A DNA stretch of 64,000 nucleotides from JAAYCI01 sp031549285 (GCA_031549285.1 JAVBPZ010000011.1:62001-126000), one strand, 5' to 3'; positions 15,386 to 24,514 are shown, counted from the stretch's first letter. A program made the numbers and translations. The notes: generated by a model not told the origin, from the letters alone.

Positions 15386-15700
15386 TTATTTCGCTGCAAT
15401 TTCAGTAATTTCCACTTTGGTATACGGCTGGCGGTGGCCCATATGGCGCGCACTGCCCTTTTTGGGGCGATAGGTGATGATGTTCAGCTTTTTGCCTTTG
15501 CCGTTTTTCACTACGGTGCCTTTCACGGTGGCGCCGGCAACTGTGGGGGTTCCCACCTTTACCTTGCCCTCGGCACCCACGGCCAGCACATCTTCAAATA
15601 CCACGGTGTCGTCTGCCTCGGCGGCAATTTTCTCAATGAAAATCACGTCACCTTTTTCCACGCGGTATTGTTTTCCGCCGGTTTTAATCACTGCATACAT
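15386..15700 (-). CDS. rplU: 50S ribosomal protein L21
   Basis: 104 residues, full length, beginning MYAVIKTGGKQYRVEKGD and containing the conserved YRPKKGSARHMGHRQPYT near the end. Binds 23S rRNA in the large subunit. The start at 15700 is the only one matching the family; the frame upstream is leader RNA. First gene of the rplU-rpmA-obg transcript. Confidence 0.97.
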   Translation of the reverse strand: MYAVIKTGGKQYRVEKGDVIFIEKIAAEADDTVVFEDVLAVGAEGKVKVGTPTVAGATVKGTVVKNGKGKKLNIITYRPKKGSARHMGHRQPYTKVEITEIAAK

Positions 15701-15800
15701 GGAAGTAACCTCTTTTATCAGTCTCGCTGGAGCCAGGCCAAACTGCGGCCAAAAGGGTGGCGGGCGTACCCGCACTTTCGCAAACCCCTCCCAAGCGGCC
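15701..15800 (-). promoter_or_regulatory. Candidate L21 leader RNA
   Basis: About 100 nt of 5' leader with several G+C hairpins and the stretch AGCGAGACTGATAAAAGAGG just before the rplU start, which resembles the 3' part of the known Firmicutes L21 leader. Recognition is from memory of the motif only. Confidence 0.5.
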
Positions 15801-15805
15801 TTACT

Positions 15806-15835
15806 ACTATACCACAGCGGCGAAGGATGTGTCAA
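15806..15835 (-). promoter_or_regulatory. Promoter of rplU-rpmA-obg
   Basis: TTGACA (15835-15830), 18-base spacer, TATAGT (15811-15806). Confidence 0.8.
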
Positions 15836-15923
15836 CCTTCGCCGCTGTAAGTGGTTTCTGCAATTTTTGCAGGCAGAAGACAGGCCCTATCCCCTCCGCC
15901 AAAAACAAACTTTCCGCTATCTG

Positions 15924-16295
15924 TTAGGCACGGACAAAAATCATGGTCACGCCGGAAATTTCCATGGAAACAGTGTCGCTGTCGGCATCATACACCAGCG
16001 GTGCCGTCATGGTCGAGTCGCTGATTTCATAACCGCCATCGACTTCTTTCCACTTGGCGGTGCCGCCGTCATCGCCGGGCAAAGACAATGTTGCTGTACC
16101 GTTGCTCTTAATCTCCATCTCGATTGCGGACATATCCTGCTCGGAAAGCTCCGAAAACTCTGCCACGCTGAACTCCTGGCCGAAAGCGCTCACGCTGTCC
16201 AGTTTCCAGGTACCCACGACCGGGGCGTTGCTGCCACAGGCAACAAGTGCAACCAGCACCAAAACTACCAAAACACCAGAAAGAACTTTTTTCAT
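15924..16295 (-). CDS. Small lipoprotein, lipocalin-like
   Basis: 123 residues with signal peptide MKKVLSGVLVVLVLV and lipobox LVAC. The mature part starts with GTWKLDSVSAFG and continues as short beta strands typical of small lipocalin-like secreted proteins (GTW-K opening, IEMEIKSNGTATLSL, WKEVDGGYEISD). Ligand unknown. The start at 16295 follows AAGGAG by seven to eight bases; the ATG two codons earlier is too close. Own promoter. Confidence 0.85.
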   Translation of the reverse strand: MKKVLSGVLVVLVLVALVACGSNAPVVGTWKLDSVSAFGQEFSVAEFSELSEQDMSAIEMEIKSNGTATLSLPGDDGGTAKWKEVDGGYEISDSTMTAPLVYDADSDTVSMEISGVTMIFVRA

Positions 16296-16357
16296 ATCCA
16301 TACTCCTTGATTATAATATTGGGCCATTCCCCAGCAGATTGACCCCCACGAGTACCT

Positions 16358-16386
16358 ATTATAAGGGAGTCTAAAAATAAACGCAA
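16358..16386 (-). promoter_or_regulatory. Promoter of the small lipoprotein gene
   Basis: TTGCGT (16386-16381), 17-base spacer, TATAAT (16363-16358). Confidence 0.7.
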
Positions 16387-16509
16387 GTACGAATCATTGA
16401 ACGGACACCACCCATGTAGGTAAAAAAATACTCCCCAGCGCGCTTTTCCGCCAACAAAAGAGCATGCCGAGAAAATATACCAATCACTTGGATTTCTGCC
16501 TGACTGCGT

Positions 16510-16713
16510 TTATTTGTGACGACCTCCACGCTGGGCCAAATACCGGGCCAGGAAGGTGATGCCAACGGCAAATGCAACTATAAGCACCAGGTTTAAGGTG
16601 CTGGTTCCCATGCCGGAGGCTGTGGTGTCGCTGGTACCGGGCAACACACGGTCCCACCGTGGCAGAACCGCTGTGCACAGGGCGGCGGGAAGGGGCAGCA
16701 TACTATTCTTCAC
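16510..16713 (-). CDS. Small single-pass membrane protein, unknown
   Basis: About 67 residues if started at the GTG at 16713, which has AGGAGG eight bases upstream; a longer reading from 16767 lacks a ribosome site. It has a mildly hydrophobic N-terminus, a short polar middle (TSDTTASGMGTS), one clear membrane helix (LNLVLIVAFAVGITFLA) and a basic tail RYLAQRGGRHK. This layout resembles a sorting-signal tail or a bitopic mini-protein. It follows folD in the same direction. Family not recognised. Confidence 0.5.
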   Translation of the reverse strand: MKNSMLPLPAALCTAVLPRWDRVLPGTSDTTASGMGTSTLNLVLIVAFAVGITFLARYLAQRGGRHK

Positions 16714-16797
16714 ACCACATGCCTCCTCATACCACACCTGCACGCATATTGTATATTCAAAAATCACATGTTCCAGGCGGTTCGCTGTGGCAGCGCC

Positions 16798-17646
16798 TTA
16801 CCGCAAACGCGCCGCCGCTTTTGCGGTATTGGCCATCAGCAGGGCGCGGGTCATGGGGCCCACCCCGCCCGGCACCGGTGTAATGGCACCGGCCACCTCG
16901 CTGGCAGAGGCAAAATCCACATCACCACACAGCTTCCCCTGCGCGTCACGGTTCATGCCCACGTCTATCACCACTGCGCCGGGCTTCACCATGTCGCCGG
17001 TGATAAGGCCCGCACGGCCGGCCGCCGCAATCAACACATCCGCGGCGCGGCATTTCGCCGCCATATCGCAGGTTTTGGTGTGGCACACCGTGACGGTGGC
17101 GTTTTTCTGAATAAGCAGGCTGGCCATAGGCTTGCCCACGATGTTGCTGCGGCCCACCACCACCGCGTCTTTTCCGGCCAGGTCCACACCGCTGTGCTCC
17201 AAAAGATACAAGCAGCCCGCCGGGGTACACGGAACAAAGCTTTCCAGGCCCAGCTGCAGCCGGCCAATATTCACCGGTGTGAACCCGTCCACATCTTTTT
17301 CCGGGCGAATGGCCTCTATGACGGCATTTTCGTCTATGCCGTCCGGCAGGGGCAGCTGCACCAAAATTCCGTGAATCTTTGGGTCTTCGCCCGCCTGCTT
17401 TACCATTTGCAGCAGCTCCGCCTCGGAAATATCCCCGGACAGCCGCACCACTTCGCTTTCAATGCCGCACTCGGCACAGTCCGCCTCTTTACCCCGCACA
17501 TATACCGCGGAGGCAGGGTCCTCCCCAACCAAAAACACCACCAGGCGCGGAATCACCCCCTGCTCTTTCAGGGCAGTAACCTCTTTCGCTACTTCTTCCT
17601 TCACCTGGGCGGCCATCGCCTTACCGTCAATCCGTTTCGCCGACAT
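16798..17646 (-). CDS. folD: Bifunctional methylenetetrahydrofolate dehydrogenase/cyclohydrolase
   Basis: Interconverts 5,10-methylene- and 10-formyl-tetrahydrofolate for one-carbon metabolism. 282 residues, full length. Shows the family's catalytic YVRGKEADC (the Lys of the Y-x-x-x-K pair), QLPLPDGIDE, KDVDGFTPVN, the nucleotide loop GRSNIVGKP and the C-terminal TPVPGGVGPMT. The ATG at 17646 follows AAGGAG by seven bases. It overlaps the 3' end of lgt by 20 bases, so the two are co-transcribed. Confidence 0.97.
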   Translation of the reverse strand: MSAKRIDGKAMAAQVKEEVAKEVTALKEQGVIPRLVVFLVGEDPASAVYVRGKEADCAECGIESEVVRLSGDISEAELLQMVKQAGEDPKIHGILVQLPLPDGIDENAVIEAIRPEKDVDGFTPVNIGRLQLGLESFVPCTPAGCLYLLEHSGVDLAGKDAVVVGRSNIVGKPMASLLIQKNATVTVCHTKTCDMAAKCRAADVLIAAAGRAGLITGDMVKPGAVVIDVGMNRDAQGKLCGDVDFASASEVAGAITPVPGGVGPMTRALLMANTAKAAARLR

Positions 17647-18940
17647 CGGTTTTCTCCTTTTTTGCATCAGTCGCCTGCGGCGCCTCTTTTTCTGCGGGGG
17701 GCACAGGCGTTTCTTTTCCTTTGGCCGCCGGGCTCTCACCGGCGGGCTTTCCCTCGGCTGGTTTTTTTGCAGCCGGTTGGTTTTCCGCGTCGTCCTGTTT
17801 TGCGGCCGGCTCTTTTCCGGTGTCCGCCGCAGTTTTCGCTTTCGCCGTGGTCTTAGCCACCGGTTTCTCTTTTGCCTGCGCGGTGGCTTCTTTTGCCTTG
17901 TCATTTGGGGTGGGCACCCCGTCGGTTTCGGTTTCCGTTTCCTGCTTTTTCAGAATATCCTGCGCCATGTGTTCTTTTTCTTCGTCACTGGGCTCGCGCG
18001 TGTTGGCCGGCCAGCTGACGGTAACCGTCTTTTCACCGTCCGCTGTCATCACCAATATTTCCGCAGTGTGCGGCGGAATTTCCGGCACCACCAGCGGCTT
18101 ACCTTTGGTTTTGATGCGGGCAAAAATCCACGCCGCCAGCGCGCCCAGGAACAGCACCGCCGCCAGCACCTGGCTGACCCGCGCAGAGGTACCTACCATG
18201 AGGCTGTCGGTGCGCAACCCCTCGATGAAAAAGCGGCCAAACCCATACCACATGGCATAAAACAAAGCGATTTCGCCGTTGAAGCGGCGGTGCTTCCGGT
18301 ACAGGAACAGCAGCAAAAAGCCCAGCGCACACCACAGGCTTTCATACAAAAAGGTAGGGTGTACCGGCAGGTTGGGATCTACCATAACGCCGGATTCCGC
18401 CAACTGCGCCTGGTAGCGGGTGAGGTACCCGGTGGTGGTGGGGCTTATCATGCCCCAGGGCAGGGTGGTGTTGCGCCCAAAAGCTTCCTGGTTAAAAAAG
18501 TTGCCCCAGCGGCCAATGGACTGGCCGATTAAAAAACCCATGCTGGCAACATCAAACATGGGCAGCAGCGGCACCTTTCGCACCTTACAGGTAACGGCGG
18601 CGCCCGCAAACGCAAACAAAATAGCGCCATAAATGGCAATGCCACCACTGCGCAGGTCTATTACCTGCAAAAAACTGTTATAGTCATATCCGCTGAAAAT
18701 GACGTAATACAGCCGCCCACCCACAATGGCGCAAACGAACCCCACCAGGATTACGTCGATCATCCTGTCGCTGTCTATGCCAAACCGGTTGCACTGGGAA
18801 AACCCGAACAGCACCGCCAGAATAAGCCCCGCGGCAATCAAAACACCGTACCAGTATACATCTATCCCGAAGATAGAGAACGCCACGCGCGACAACTCCA
18901 AATGAAGGCCCAGGCCTGGAAAATCTATCAAGTTTGTCAT
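17627..18940 (-). CDS. lgt: Prolipoprotein diacylglyceryl transferase with long charged C-terminal tail
   Basis: Transfers diacylglycerol from phosphatidylglycerol to the lipobox cysteine, the first step of lipoprotein maturation; several lipoproteins in this window are its likely substrates. 437 residues. The first 280 or so are a seven-helix Lgt with the signature GRWGNFFNQEAFG (about 142-154) and HPTFLYES. The last 140 or so are an extension not typical of Lgt, rich in Ala, Lys, Glu and Pro and apparently disordered. The start at 18940 follows AAAGGAG. It sits between yfmH and folD. Confidence 0.95.
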   Translation of the reverse strand: MTNLIDFPGLGLHLELSRVAFSIFGIDVYWYGVLIAAGLILAVLFGFSQCNRFGIDSDRMIDVILVGFVCAIVGGRLYYVIFSGYDYNSFLQVIDLRSGGIAIYGAILFAFAGAAVTCKVRKVPLLPMFDVASMGFLIGQSIGRWGNFFNQEAFGRNTTLPWGMISPTTTGYLTRYQAQLAESGVMVDPNLPVHPTFLYESLWCALGFLLLFLYRKHRRFNGEIALFYAMWYGFGRFFIEGLRTDSLMVGTSARVSQVLAAVLFLGALAAWIFARIKTKGKPLVVPEIPPHTAEILVMTADGEKTVTVSWPANTREPSDEEKEHMAQDILKKQETETETDGVPTPNDKAKEATAQAKEKPVAKTTAKAKTAADTGKEPAAKQDDAENQPAAKKPAEGKPAGESPAAKGKETPVPPAEKEAPQATDAKKEKTDVGETD

Positions 18941-19012
18941 AGTACACTCCTTTGCTTTCCCATTTCTTACCAATGAACACAACAGCGCGCCAAGCCATGC
19001 CCGTTTTAGGCG

Positions 19013-20284
19013 CTACACCGGCTGTACCGTAACAAAGGCGCTGGCCTCTTCCTGCAGCATATGCGCCAGCGTATCCTCCACATCCCGGATGGTAAGCGAC
19101 GCTACCGCGGCCAGTTCCTTTTCCGGGGTGCGCCCGCGGAAATAACTGGCACACAGGGAAGACGCCACCCGCTCCACACTTTCCAGGTCGGCTATCCCCT
19201 CACCATACATCATTTTTTTGCAGGTGTCGAACTGTTCCGGGTCTATGCCGTCCTGGCGCTGACGGCGTATTTCAGCCAGCAGCTCCTGCCGCACACGGGC
19301 GGGGTCCGGGCTTTCACCGGTGAACATGAAATACAGGCAGTCTTTAAAGCAGCCGTATTCCCCGCCAAACCCGGGCTGCACCAGGCCCTCGTCATACAAC
19401 CGGCGGTACAGTGCGCTGCTTTCGCCGCACAGCAGCTCGGTCAGCATATCGCACACCACCTCGGTTTTGGTGGTGTCCCCCTGCGGCGGTGTTTCCTTGA
19501 ACCCCAGGCCAAACATCGGCATGGAAACCGACATGTGCAGTGTGTCTTCTTTTTTGGCAATCTCTTTGGGCTCCTGCGGAAAAATGCGCTCTACCGGGGC
19601 GGCTTTTTCCGCGCTCAGGCCCGCGCGCTGCACCGCAGCCACCAGTGTATCCATGGTAATGTTCCCTGCGGCGCACAGCGCCATGCCGGAGGGGCTGTAA
19701 AACGCATCGGTGCAGCTATACAGCATTTCCGGCGTGATCTCGGCGATGGTCTCCACCGTGCCGGCAATATCCTCCCGTACCGGGTGCCGGTGGTACAGGC
19801 ATTTCAGCAGCGCATAAACACACCGCAGTTCGGCATAATCGTCGTACATTTTTATTTCCTGCGCGATGATGCCCTGCTCTTTTTGCACGGTTTTCGCGGT
19901 GAAATACGGGTGGCTGACAAACGACAGCAGAATATCCAGGTTTTTTTCAATCTGGTCTGTGGCGGTAAAAATATAGCTGGTGCGGTCAAACCCCGTGTAG
20001 GCGTTGGCGGAGGCACCCGTCTCGCCATACAGGGAGAAGGCATCCACCCCGTCCTCGTTTTCAAACATCTTGTGTTCCAAAAAATGCGCCACCCCGGCGG
20101 GTAGCTGCACGGTTTTGCCGTTCTGGCGAAACGCGCGGTCTATGGAACCGAACCCGGTGGCATAAATGGCGTGGACGGCGCCATAGCCCGGCATGGGCAA
20201 CAGCCGCAGCGTAAGGCCGTTTGGCAGGACTTTTTCCTCAAACCGCAGGGCGGCGGCCGCCGCCGCGGGAAGCTGGTTTTCCAT
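19013..20284 (-). CDS. yfmH: M16 family zinc peptidase, YfmH-like
   Basis: 423 residues. The inverted zinc motif HFLEHKMFE (about residues 67-75) and the downstream EQGIIAQEIKMYDD glutamate are intact, so this is the active half of the pair. In Firmicutes, YfmF and YfmH are linked to the 5-aminopentanol modification of elongation factor P, though the exact role is unsettled. Its ATG shares one base with the stop of the yfmF-like gene (TGATG), so they are translationally coupled. Confidence 0.93.
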   Translation of the reverse strand: MENQLPAAAAAALRFEEKVLPNGLTLRLLPMPGYGAVHAIYATGFGSIDRAFRQNGKTVQLPAGVAHFLEHKMFENEDGVDAFSLYGETGASANAYTGFDRTSYIFTATDQIEKNLDILLSFVSHPYFTAKTVQKEQGIIAQEIKMYDDYAELRCVYALLKCLYHRHPVREDIAGTVETIAEITPEMLYSCTDAFYSPSGMALCAAGNITMDTLVAAVQRAGLSAEKAAPVERIFPQEPKEIAKKEDTLHMSVSMPMFGLGFKETPPQGDTTKTEVVCDMLTELLCGESSALYRRLYDEGLVQPGFGGEYGCFKDCLYFMFTGESPDPARVRQELLAEIRRQRQDGIDPEQFDTCKKMMYGEGIADLESVERVASSLCASYFRGRTPEKELAAVASLTIRDVEDTLAHMLQEEASAFVTVQPV

Positions 20285-21549
20285 CAGGCACCCTCCTTTC
20301 CACGAATCAAGTACTGCACCGCCGGTGAAAAAGAGCGCATCGCCGCGCGTATATCTTCCCGCGTGACGCTGTCAATCAGGGCGGCGGCTTCGTCAATAGA
20401 GAGGTCGGTCATGCGCAGCCGCTCATTCAGCGCAAAAGACACCAGCGCGTCCGGGCTGTCCTTCGCGGCGGCATATCCAGTTTGCAGCGCCAGCCGCGCG
20501 TTTTCCAGTTCTTCCTCGCTTATCAGGTCCTGCTGCACGGTACGCAGCTCCTGTAAAATAGCCTCGCCCGCACGCTGGGCCATGTCGTGGTCCACACCGG
20601 AATCGATGGTGAGCACCCCGCTGAAAGCACCGTAGCCCGACGCGCAGTAATAGCACAGGCTTTGTTTTTCGCGTACGTTCATGAACAGGCGGCTGGTGGG
20701 CAGCCCACCGTATGCGGCGCTGGCCATGCGCATCACCGCCGCGCCGCGGGCATCGGTCTGCTGGCCGGAGGTGCACAGGATAGCCAGTTTCCCCTGCACG
20801 GTGTCAATTTCTTCGGAAAAATGCTGGAACTGCTGCGCCTGCGGTGCTGCCGCAGGCGGCAAAAACGCCACCGGCGCGCGCGCAATCGCGCCCAGCTGCG
20901 CCAGCAGCCCGGCAGCCACCTTTTCTTTGCTGACGCCGCACACCATTATTTCTACCTGCGCACGGGACAACAAATCGGTGTAGGCGGCATATATATCCGC
21001 CGGGGTCAGGGCGTCGATATCCTCCAGATACCCCGCGGACTCGATGCCAAGCGTGGTGTCCCCAAACAGTTTGCGCCGCGCCTGCCGCAGGCAATAGCTG
21101 CGCTTTTCGTTCATTTCACTGCGCAAATAATCCGCCTGTTTTGTTTTTTCAATCTCCACGTCCTCCGCCACGAACACGCCGTCATTCAGCTTGGGCGCAA
21201 ACAGCAGCTGGCACAACAGCGCCAGGTATTCGCTTTCCAGGTCTTCCCCGTGCAGCGCATACTCGCTCTTCAAGCCGGAAATGCCCATAAGCACCACACG
21301 GTTTTCGCCCACGGCAGAGCTTTCACTGGACAGTTCCGCGCCATACAGCGAAAACAGGCGGCGGGACAGCTGGATGGGGTCCGGAATGGCGGCGCACCGG
21401 CGCTCCAGGATATGCGGCAGCACCGCCAGCGCGGTGGCATCCTGCCGGCGGCCCGGCAGCACCAGATGCACGGAAATTTTGCACCGTTTAAATTTTTCGC
21501 CCGGTATATCCGTTAAAAACACGCCGGGCGCCAGTTCAGTTCGGTTCAT
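20284..21549 (-). CDS. yfmF: M16 family peptidase homologue without intact zinc motif, YfmF-like
   Basis: 421 residues with the M16 two-domain fold. Where active members have HxxEH it reads HILERR, so the second histidine is lost and the protein is likely a non-catalytic partner of YfmH, as is usual for the YfmF side. Motifs kept include the substrate-side YGGLPTSRLFMNVREKQ. It starts at 21549 with AAGGAA upstream. First gene of the yfmF-yfmH-lgt-folD group. Confidence 0.92.
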   Translation of the reverse strand: MNRTELAPGVFLTDIPGEKFKRCKISVHLVLPGRRQDATALAVLPHILERRCAAIPDPIQLSRRLFSLYGAELSSESSAVGENRVVLMGISGLKSEYALHGEDLESEYLALLCQLLFAPKLNDGVFVAEDVEIEKTKQADYLRSEMNEKRSYCLRQARRKLFGDTTLGIESAGYLEDIDALTPADIYAAYTDLLSRAQVEIMVCGVSKEKVAAGLLAQLGAIARAPVAFLPPAAAPQAQQFQHFSEEIDTVQGKLAILCTSGQQTDARGAAVMRMASAAYGGLPTSRLFMNVREKQSLCYYCASGYGAFSGVLTIDSGVDHDMAQRAGEAILQELRTVQQDLISEEELENARLALQTGYAAAKDSPDALVSFALNERLRMTDLSIDEAAALIDSVTREDIRAAMRSFSPAVQYLIRGKEGA

Positions 21550-21575
21550 ATTGGGTGGGTTCCTTTTCTGGGTGG

Positions 21576-21730
21576 TTTATTTGCCAACGAAGTGAGGGCC
21601 GCGCGAAAACCGGCTTTCGCATGGCCGGACAGGGCGGCCTGCAAAGGGTGTGATACCACGCCCCTTTTGGCGAAATGCGCCGGGGACACAAAGGGCAGGA
21701 CCTGTCACGCGGTATAATCCCTTTATTCTG
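21576..21730 (+). repeat. Structured intergenic repeat, copy A
   Basis: Shares 26 of 29 bases at its left end with copy B (31429). It then has an analogous hairpin (GCGAAA..TTTCGC here, GCAAAAC..GTTTTGC in B), followed by an inverted pair around GGTGTGATACCACG and CGCGGTATAATCC. It occupies most of the gap between the VanY-type gene and yfmF. The rest of the gap (21731-21904) shows nothing recognised. Confidence 0.6.
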
Positions 21731-21904
21731 TTCTTTCGGGTTTTGGGAACTTGTGTCGGGAAATTTTGGGATTCCGGGATAGCCATTACAACAGTCGCGT
21801 TATCTATTCTGTATACAATGCCATATGCAACGGCAAGATGTATATAAACCATACCTGCGTTCATTCATACATCCCACCGTGCCGGCAATACCAACCCATG
21901 GCTC

Positions 21905-22861
21905 CTACACAAAAAACCATGTCTCCTGTTTACCGGCCAGCCATGGCGCCAGCGGTAACGCCATCGCCACGCCCGCGTCACTGCCGGCCGCAGCATCGCT
22001 GCCATCATCCGGCGGCACGCCGCCCGTATCCGGCAGGGCCATCAGGTATTGCTCCAGACAGATGTTGTTCTGCATAATGGTGGCCGCGTCCTCTTTCCCC
22101 ACATAGCGGAAATGGTACGGCTGATAGTCAATGCCGGTGAACGCGGTTTGGTTTTCCGGAAACCGCAGAATGAAACCGTGTTTGGCACAGTTTTGCATCA
22201 GCCACGAAAACTCCGGCGTTTGGGCAAAACCTGCGTCCACCTGCTGATAGGCGCCGGTCTTAAAGTCTACACCAAGGCCGGTCTGATGGTCGGAATAGCC
22301 AAAGAGCGGGTCAATGCGGTTTGCTTCTTCCTCGCTCAGGCCCTGGGCTACCAGGTCGTTGTGTTTTTTATCTTGGGTGGCTTTCCCGCGATAGGCGGAG
22401 TCCACCTCCAGGCTGTATCCCTCGTTTGCGTTGCAGTCCTCTATCATCAGCTTCAAATCCTCGGCTGCGCGGGAATCGAACATATGGCCAATGGGCGACA
22501 CCGGCACCAGCTCCGGCTCAAAGCCTTCCGGCATGGGCACCTGCGGGTTTACCAGCAGCAGGTTCCAGGCGGTGGGGTCGCTTGCCACCGGCCAGGTAAC
22601 GCCCTGTACATCGGAAACATCCGACGAAACCTGCGAAATAGAGGACGGGGTCTTGGGCTTTTCCCCGCTGCTGAAAATGGCACGGAAAATCATGACGATG
22701 CACAGCACCAGCAGCACCGCCGCCAGCGCAAACGCGCCCAGCAGCAAAATTTTCTGCATTCTTTTTTTCTGGCGCCGCCGGGCTTTTGCCTCTTGATGGC
22801 GGCGGTATTCTTCCTCCTCGGGAGAGCGGTCGCGGGGCCGTTCGTCTCTGTCTGTCGGCAT
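21905..22861 (-). CDS. Membrane-anchored VanY-type D-Ala-D-Ala carboxypeptidase
   Basis: M15B zinc peptidase that trims the terminal D-Ala from wall peptides. 318 residues: charged cytoplasmic N-terminus, one membrane helix (about 38-65), a linker, then the catalytic domain with SAYRGKATQ, GYSDHQTGLGVDF (about 187-199) and YHFRYVG (about 246), where the family usually has a Trp in place of this Tyr. The start at 22861 is preferred because GAGG lies eight bases before it and an in-frame GTG overlaps that site. A C-terminal Asp/Gly/Ala-rich tail follows the enzyme domain. Single-gene transcript. Housekeeping rather than vancomycin resistance, as no van genes are near. Confidence 0.9.
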   Translation of the reverse strand: MPTDRDERPRDRSPEEEEYRRHQEAKARRRQKKRMQKILLLGAFALAAVLLVLCIVMIFRAIFSSGEKPKTPSSISQVSSDVSDVQGVTWPVASDPTAWNLLLVNPQVPMPEGFEPELVPVSPIGHMFDSRAAEDLKLMIEDCNANEGYSLEVDSAYRGKATQDKKHNDLVAQGLSEEEANRIDPLFGYSDHQTGLGVDFKTGAYQQVDAGFAQTPEFSWLMQNCAKHGFILRFPENQTAFTGIDYQPYHFRYVGKEDAATIMQNNICLEQYLMALPDTGGVPPDDGSDAAAGSDAGVAMALPLAPWLAGKQETWFFV

Positions 22862-23041
22862 GGCACTCACCTCGTCCTCTTGGGTACTGTTGGGAACTGC
22901 ATGTGCTGGTGTTACGTCGCGTTTGCCACTACTTTTCGTACATTCGATATATTTTTCATCTTGCTAAGCCAATGAAGCGCCCAGACCACAAAACCGCCTA
23001 CCGCCCATTGTATAGTAAACCCTGAAAATATAGATGTATTT
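22862..23041. other. 5' leader of the VanY-type gene
   Basis: About 170 bases between the promoter and the start codon. A second weak -10-like TACTATAC lies near 23025. No riboswitch or attenuator structure is recognised. Confidence 0.4.
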
Positions 23042-23070
23042 ATTATAGCGCCGATGGACGCCCCTGACAA
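23042..23070 (-). promoter_or_regulatory. Promoter of the VanY-type gene
   Basis: TTGTCA (23070-23065), 17-base spacer, TATAAT (23047-23042). Confidence 0.75.
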
Positions 23071-23186
23071 TAGGCCAATTGCCTATGCAGGTTGGCCGGT
23101 GGTGCAGGCACTGTAGATACTTGTATCTGTTGGAAGGCAAACGGAGGGGTATTATCACCTGCTCCCAATATCTTTCCCAGATAGAT

Positions 23187-23224
23187 ACAAAAAAGAAGCC
23201 CAAAACAGCAGGACTTCTTTTTCT
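23187..23224. terminator. Terminator after lysC
   Basis: AAAAAAGAAG and CTTCTTTTT flank a CC..GG hairpin with A and T tracts on both sides. It ends the lysC transcript on the minus strand. Confidence 0.8.
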
Positions 23225-23305
23225 GTGTGATTCCCAATTCATGGTTTTTTATGCGGTACGGCATACCAGCAGCTACCGTTTATTTTTCCCACTTCGCGTA
23301 TCGTC

Positions 23306-24514
23306 CTATTCCATGAAGGCATCATGGATGGCGGCCACCGCACGGTCCGCATCCGCTTCGTCAATAAGCACCGAGATTTTTATTTCGCTTGTGGACACCA
23401 TGCGGATGTTGATTCCCGTCTCGTACAGTGCTTCAAACATGGTGGCGGCCACGCCGGAATGGCTTTGCATGCCGGACCCTACCACGCTTACCTTGGCCAC
23501 GCCGGTCTCCACCACGACTTCTTGCCCGCCAAACAGCGCCAGGTTGTCAATAAGAATCTCCCGCACTGTCTCGGCGTCATCCAGCGGTACCGTGAAGATG
23601 ATATCCTTGTTTCCTTCCCGTCCACTGGACTGCAGGATGATATCCACGTTCACCTTTTTCTGTGCCATCAGGCTGAACACCTTAAAGGAAATGCCCGGCA
23701 CATCCGGCACATCCATAATGGAAGCCACCGCTACCTTTGTGTCTTTTGTAACCCCTTTTACCAGCATGCCTTCGTTCATATCCAAAACCTCCTTGACGAT
23801 GGTTCCGGGCGCCGGGTTCATGCTGCTCAGCACTTCCAGCTCCACGCCATATTTTTTTGCCAGTTCCACACTGCGGTTGTTCAGCACCTGCGCACCCAAA
23901 ATAGCCAGCTCCAGCATTTCGTCAAAAGAAATGACGTCTAGCTTGCGGGCGCTGGGTACAATGCGCGGGTCGGCGGTGTACACGCCGTCCACATCGGTAA
24001 ACAGCTGGCAGCGGTCCGCCTGCAGCGCCGCCGCAATGGCCACCGCGCTGGTATCCGACCCGCCGCGCCCCAGCGTGGTAATATCGTCGTTCACATTTAC
24101 CCCCTGGAACCCCGCCACCACCACCACGCGGCGCTTGTCTATTTCGCTTTGAATGCGCTCTGTGTCCAGGTTTTTTATGCGGGCCCGGCCATAGGACCGG
24201 TTGGTTTCAAACCCGGCCTGCCACCCGGTCAGGCTGACGGCGGGACAGCCCAGTTCCTCCAGCGCCATGGCCAGCAGCGCAATGGTAATTTGCTCGCCGG
24301 TGGACAGCAGCACGTCCATTTCGCGGGCGCTGGGGTTGTGGGATATTTCCGCCGCTTTTACCAGCAGTTCATCTGTGGTATCCCCCTGGGCCGATACCAC
24401 CACCGCCACGTCGTTGCCCTGGTTAAAGGTGTCGGCCACAATGCGCGCCACGTTAAAGATACGGTCACGATCCTTTACCGACGAACCGCCAAACTTTTGT
24501 ACAATCAATGGCAT
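23306..24514 (-). CDS. lysC: Aspartate kinase
   Basis: Phosphorylates aspartate, the first step to lysine, threonine and methionine. 402 residues, monofunctional. The kinase domain begins IVQKFGGSSVKDRDR, contains TTLGRGGSDTSAVA and FTDVDGVYTADP, and is followed by two ACT domains (from about 265) that carry end-product feedback. It starts at 24514 after AGAGGG. Last gene of the hom-thrB-lysC run, so threonine feedback is plausible but not readable from sequence. Confidence 0.96.
   Translation of the reverse strand: MPLIVQKFGGSSVKDRDRIFNVARIVADTFNQGNDVAVVVSAQGDTTDELLVKAAEISHNPSAREMDVLLSTGEQITIALLAMALEELGCPAVSLTGWQAGFETNRSYGRARIKNLDTERIQSEIDKRRVVVVAGFQGVNVNDDITTLGRGGSDTSAVAIAAALQADRCQLFTDVDGVYTADPRIVPSARKLDVISFDEMLELAILGAQVLNNRSVELAKKYGVELEVLSSMNPAPGTIVKEVLDMNEGMLVKGVTKDTKVAVASIMDVPDVPGISFKVFSLMAQKKVNVDIILQSSGREGNKDIIFTVPLDDAETVREILIDNLALFGGQEVVVETGVAKVSVVGSGMQSHSGVAATMFEALYETGINIRMVSTSEIKISVLIDEADADRAVAAIHDAFME

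Noticed and set aside
16798..17904. Arg/Lys-rich N-terminal extension of folD
   Set aside because: It is the lgt tail read in another frame; the true start at 17646 has AAGGAG.
21905..22861. Vancomycin-resistance vanY
   Set aside because: Motifs fit the family, but no vanHAX or regulator genes are near; a housekeeping carboxypeptidase is more likely.
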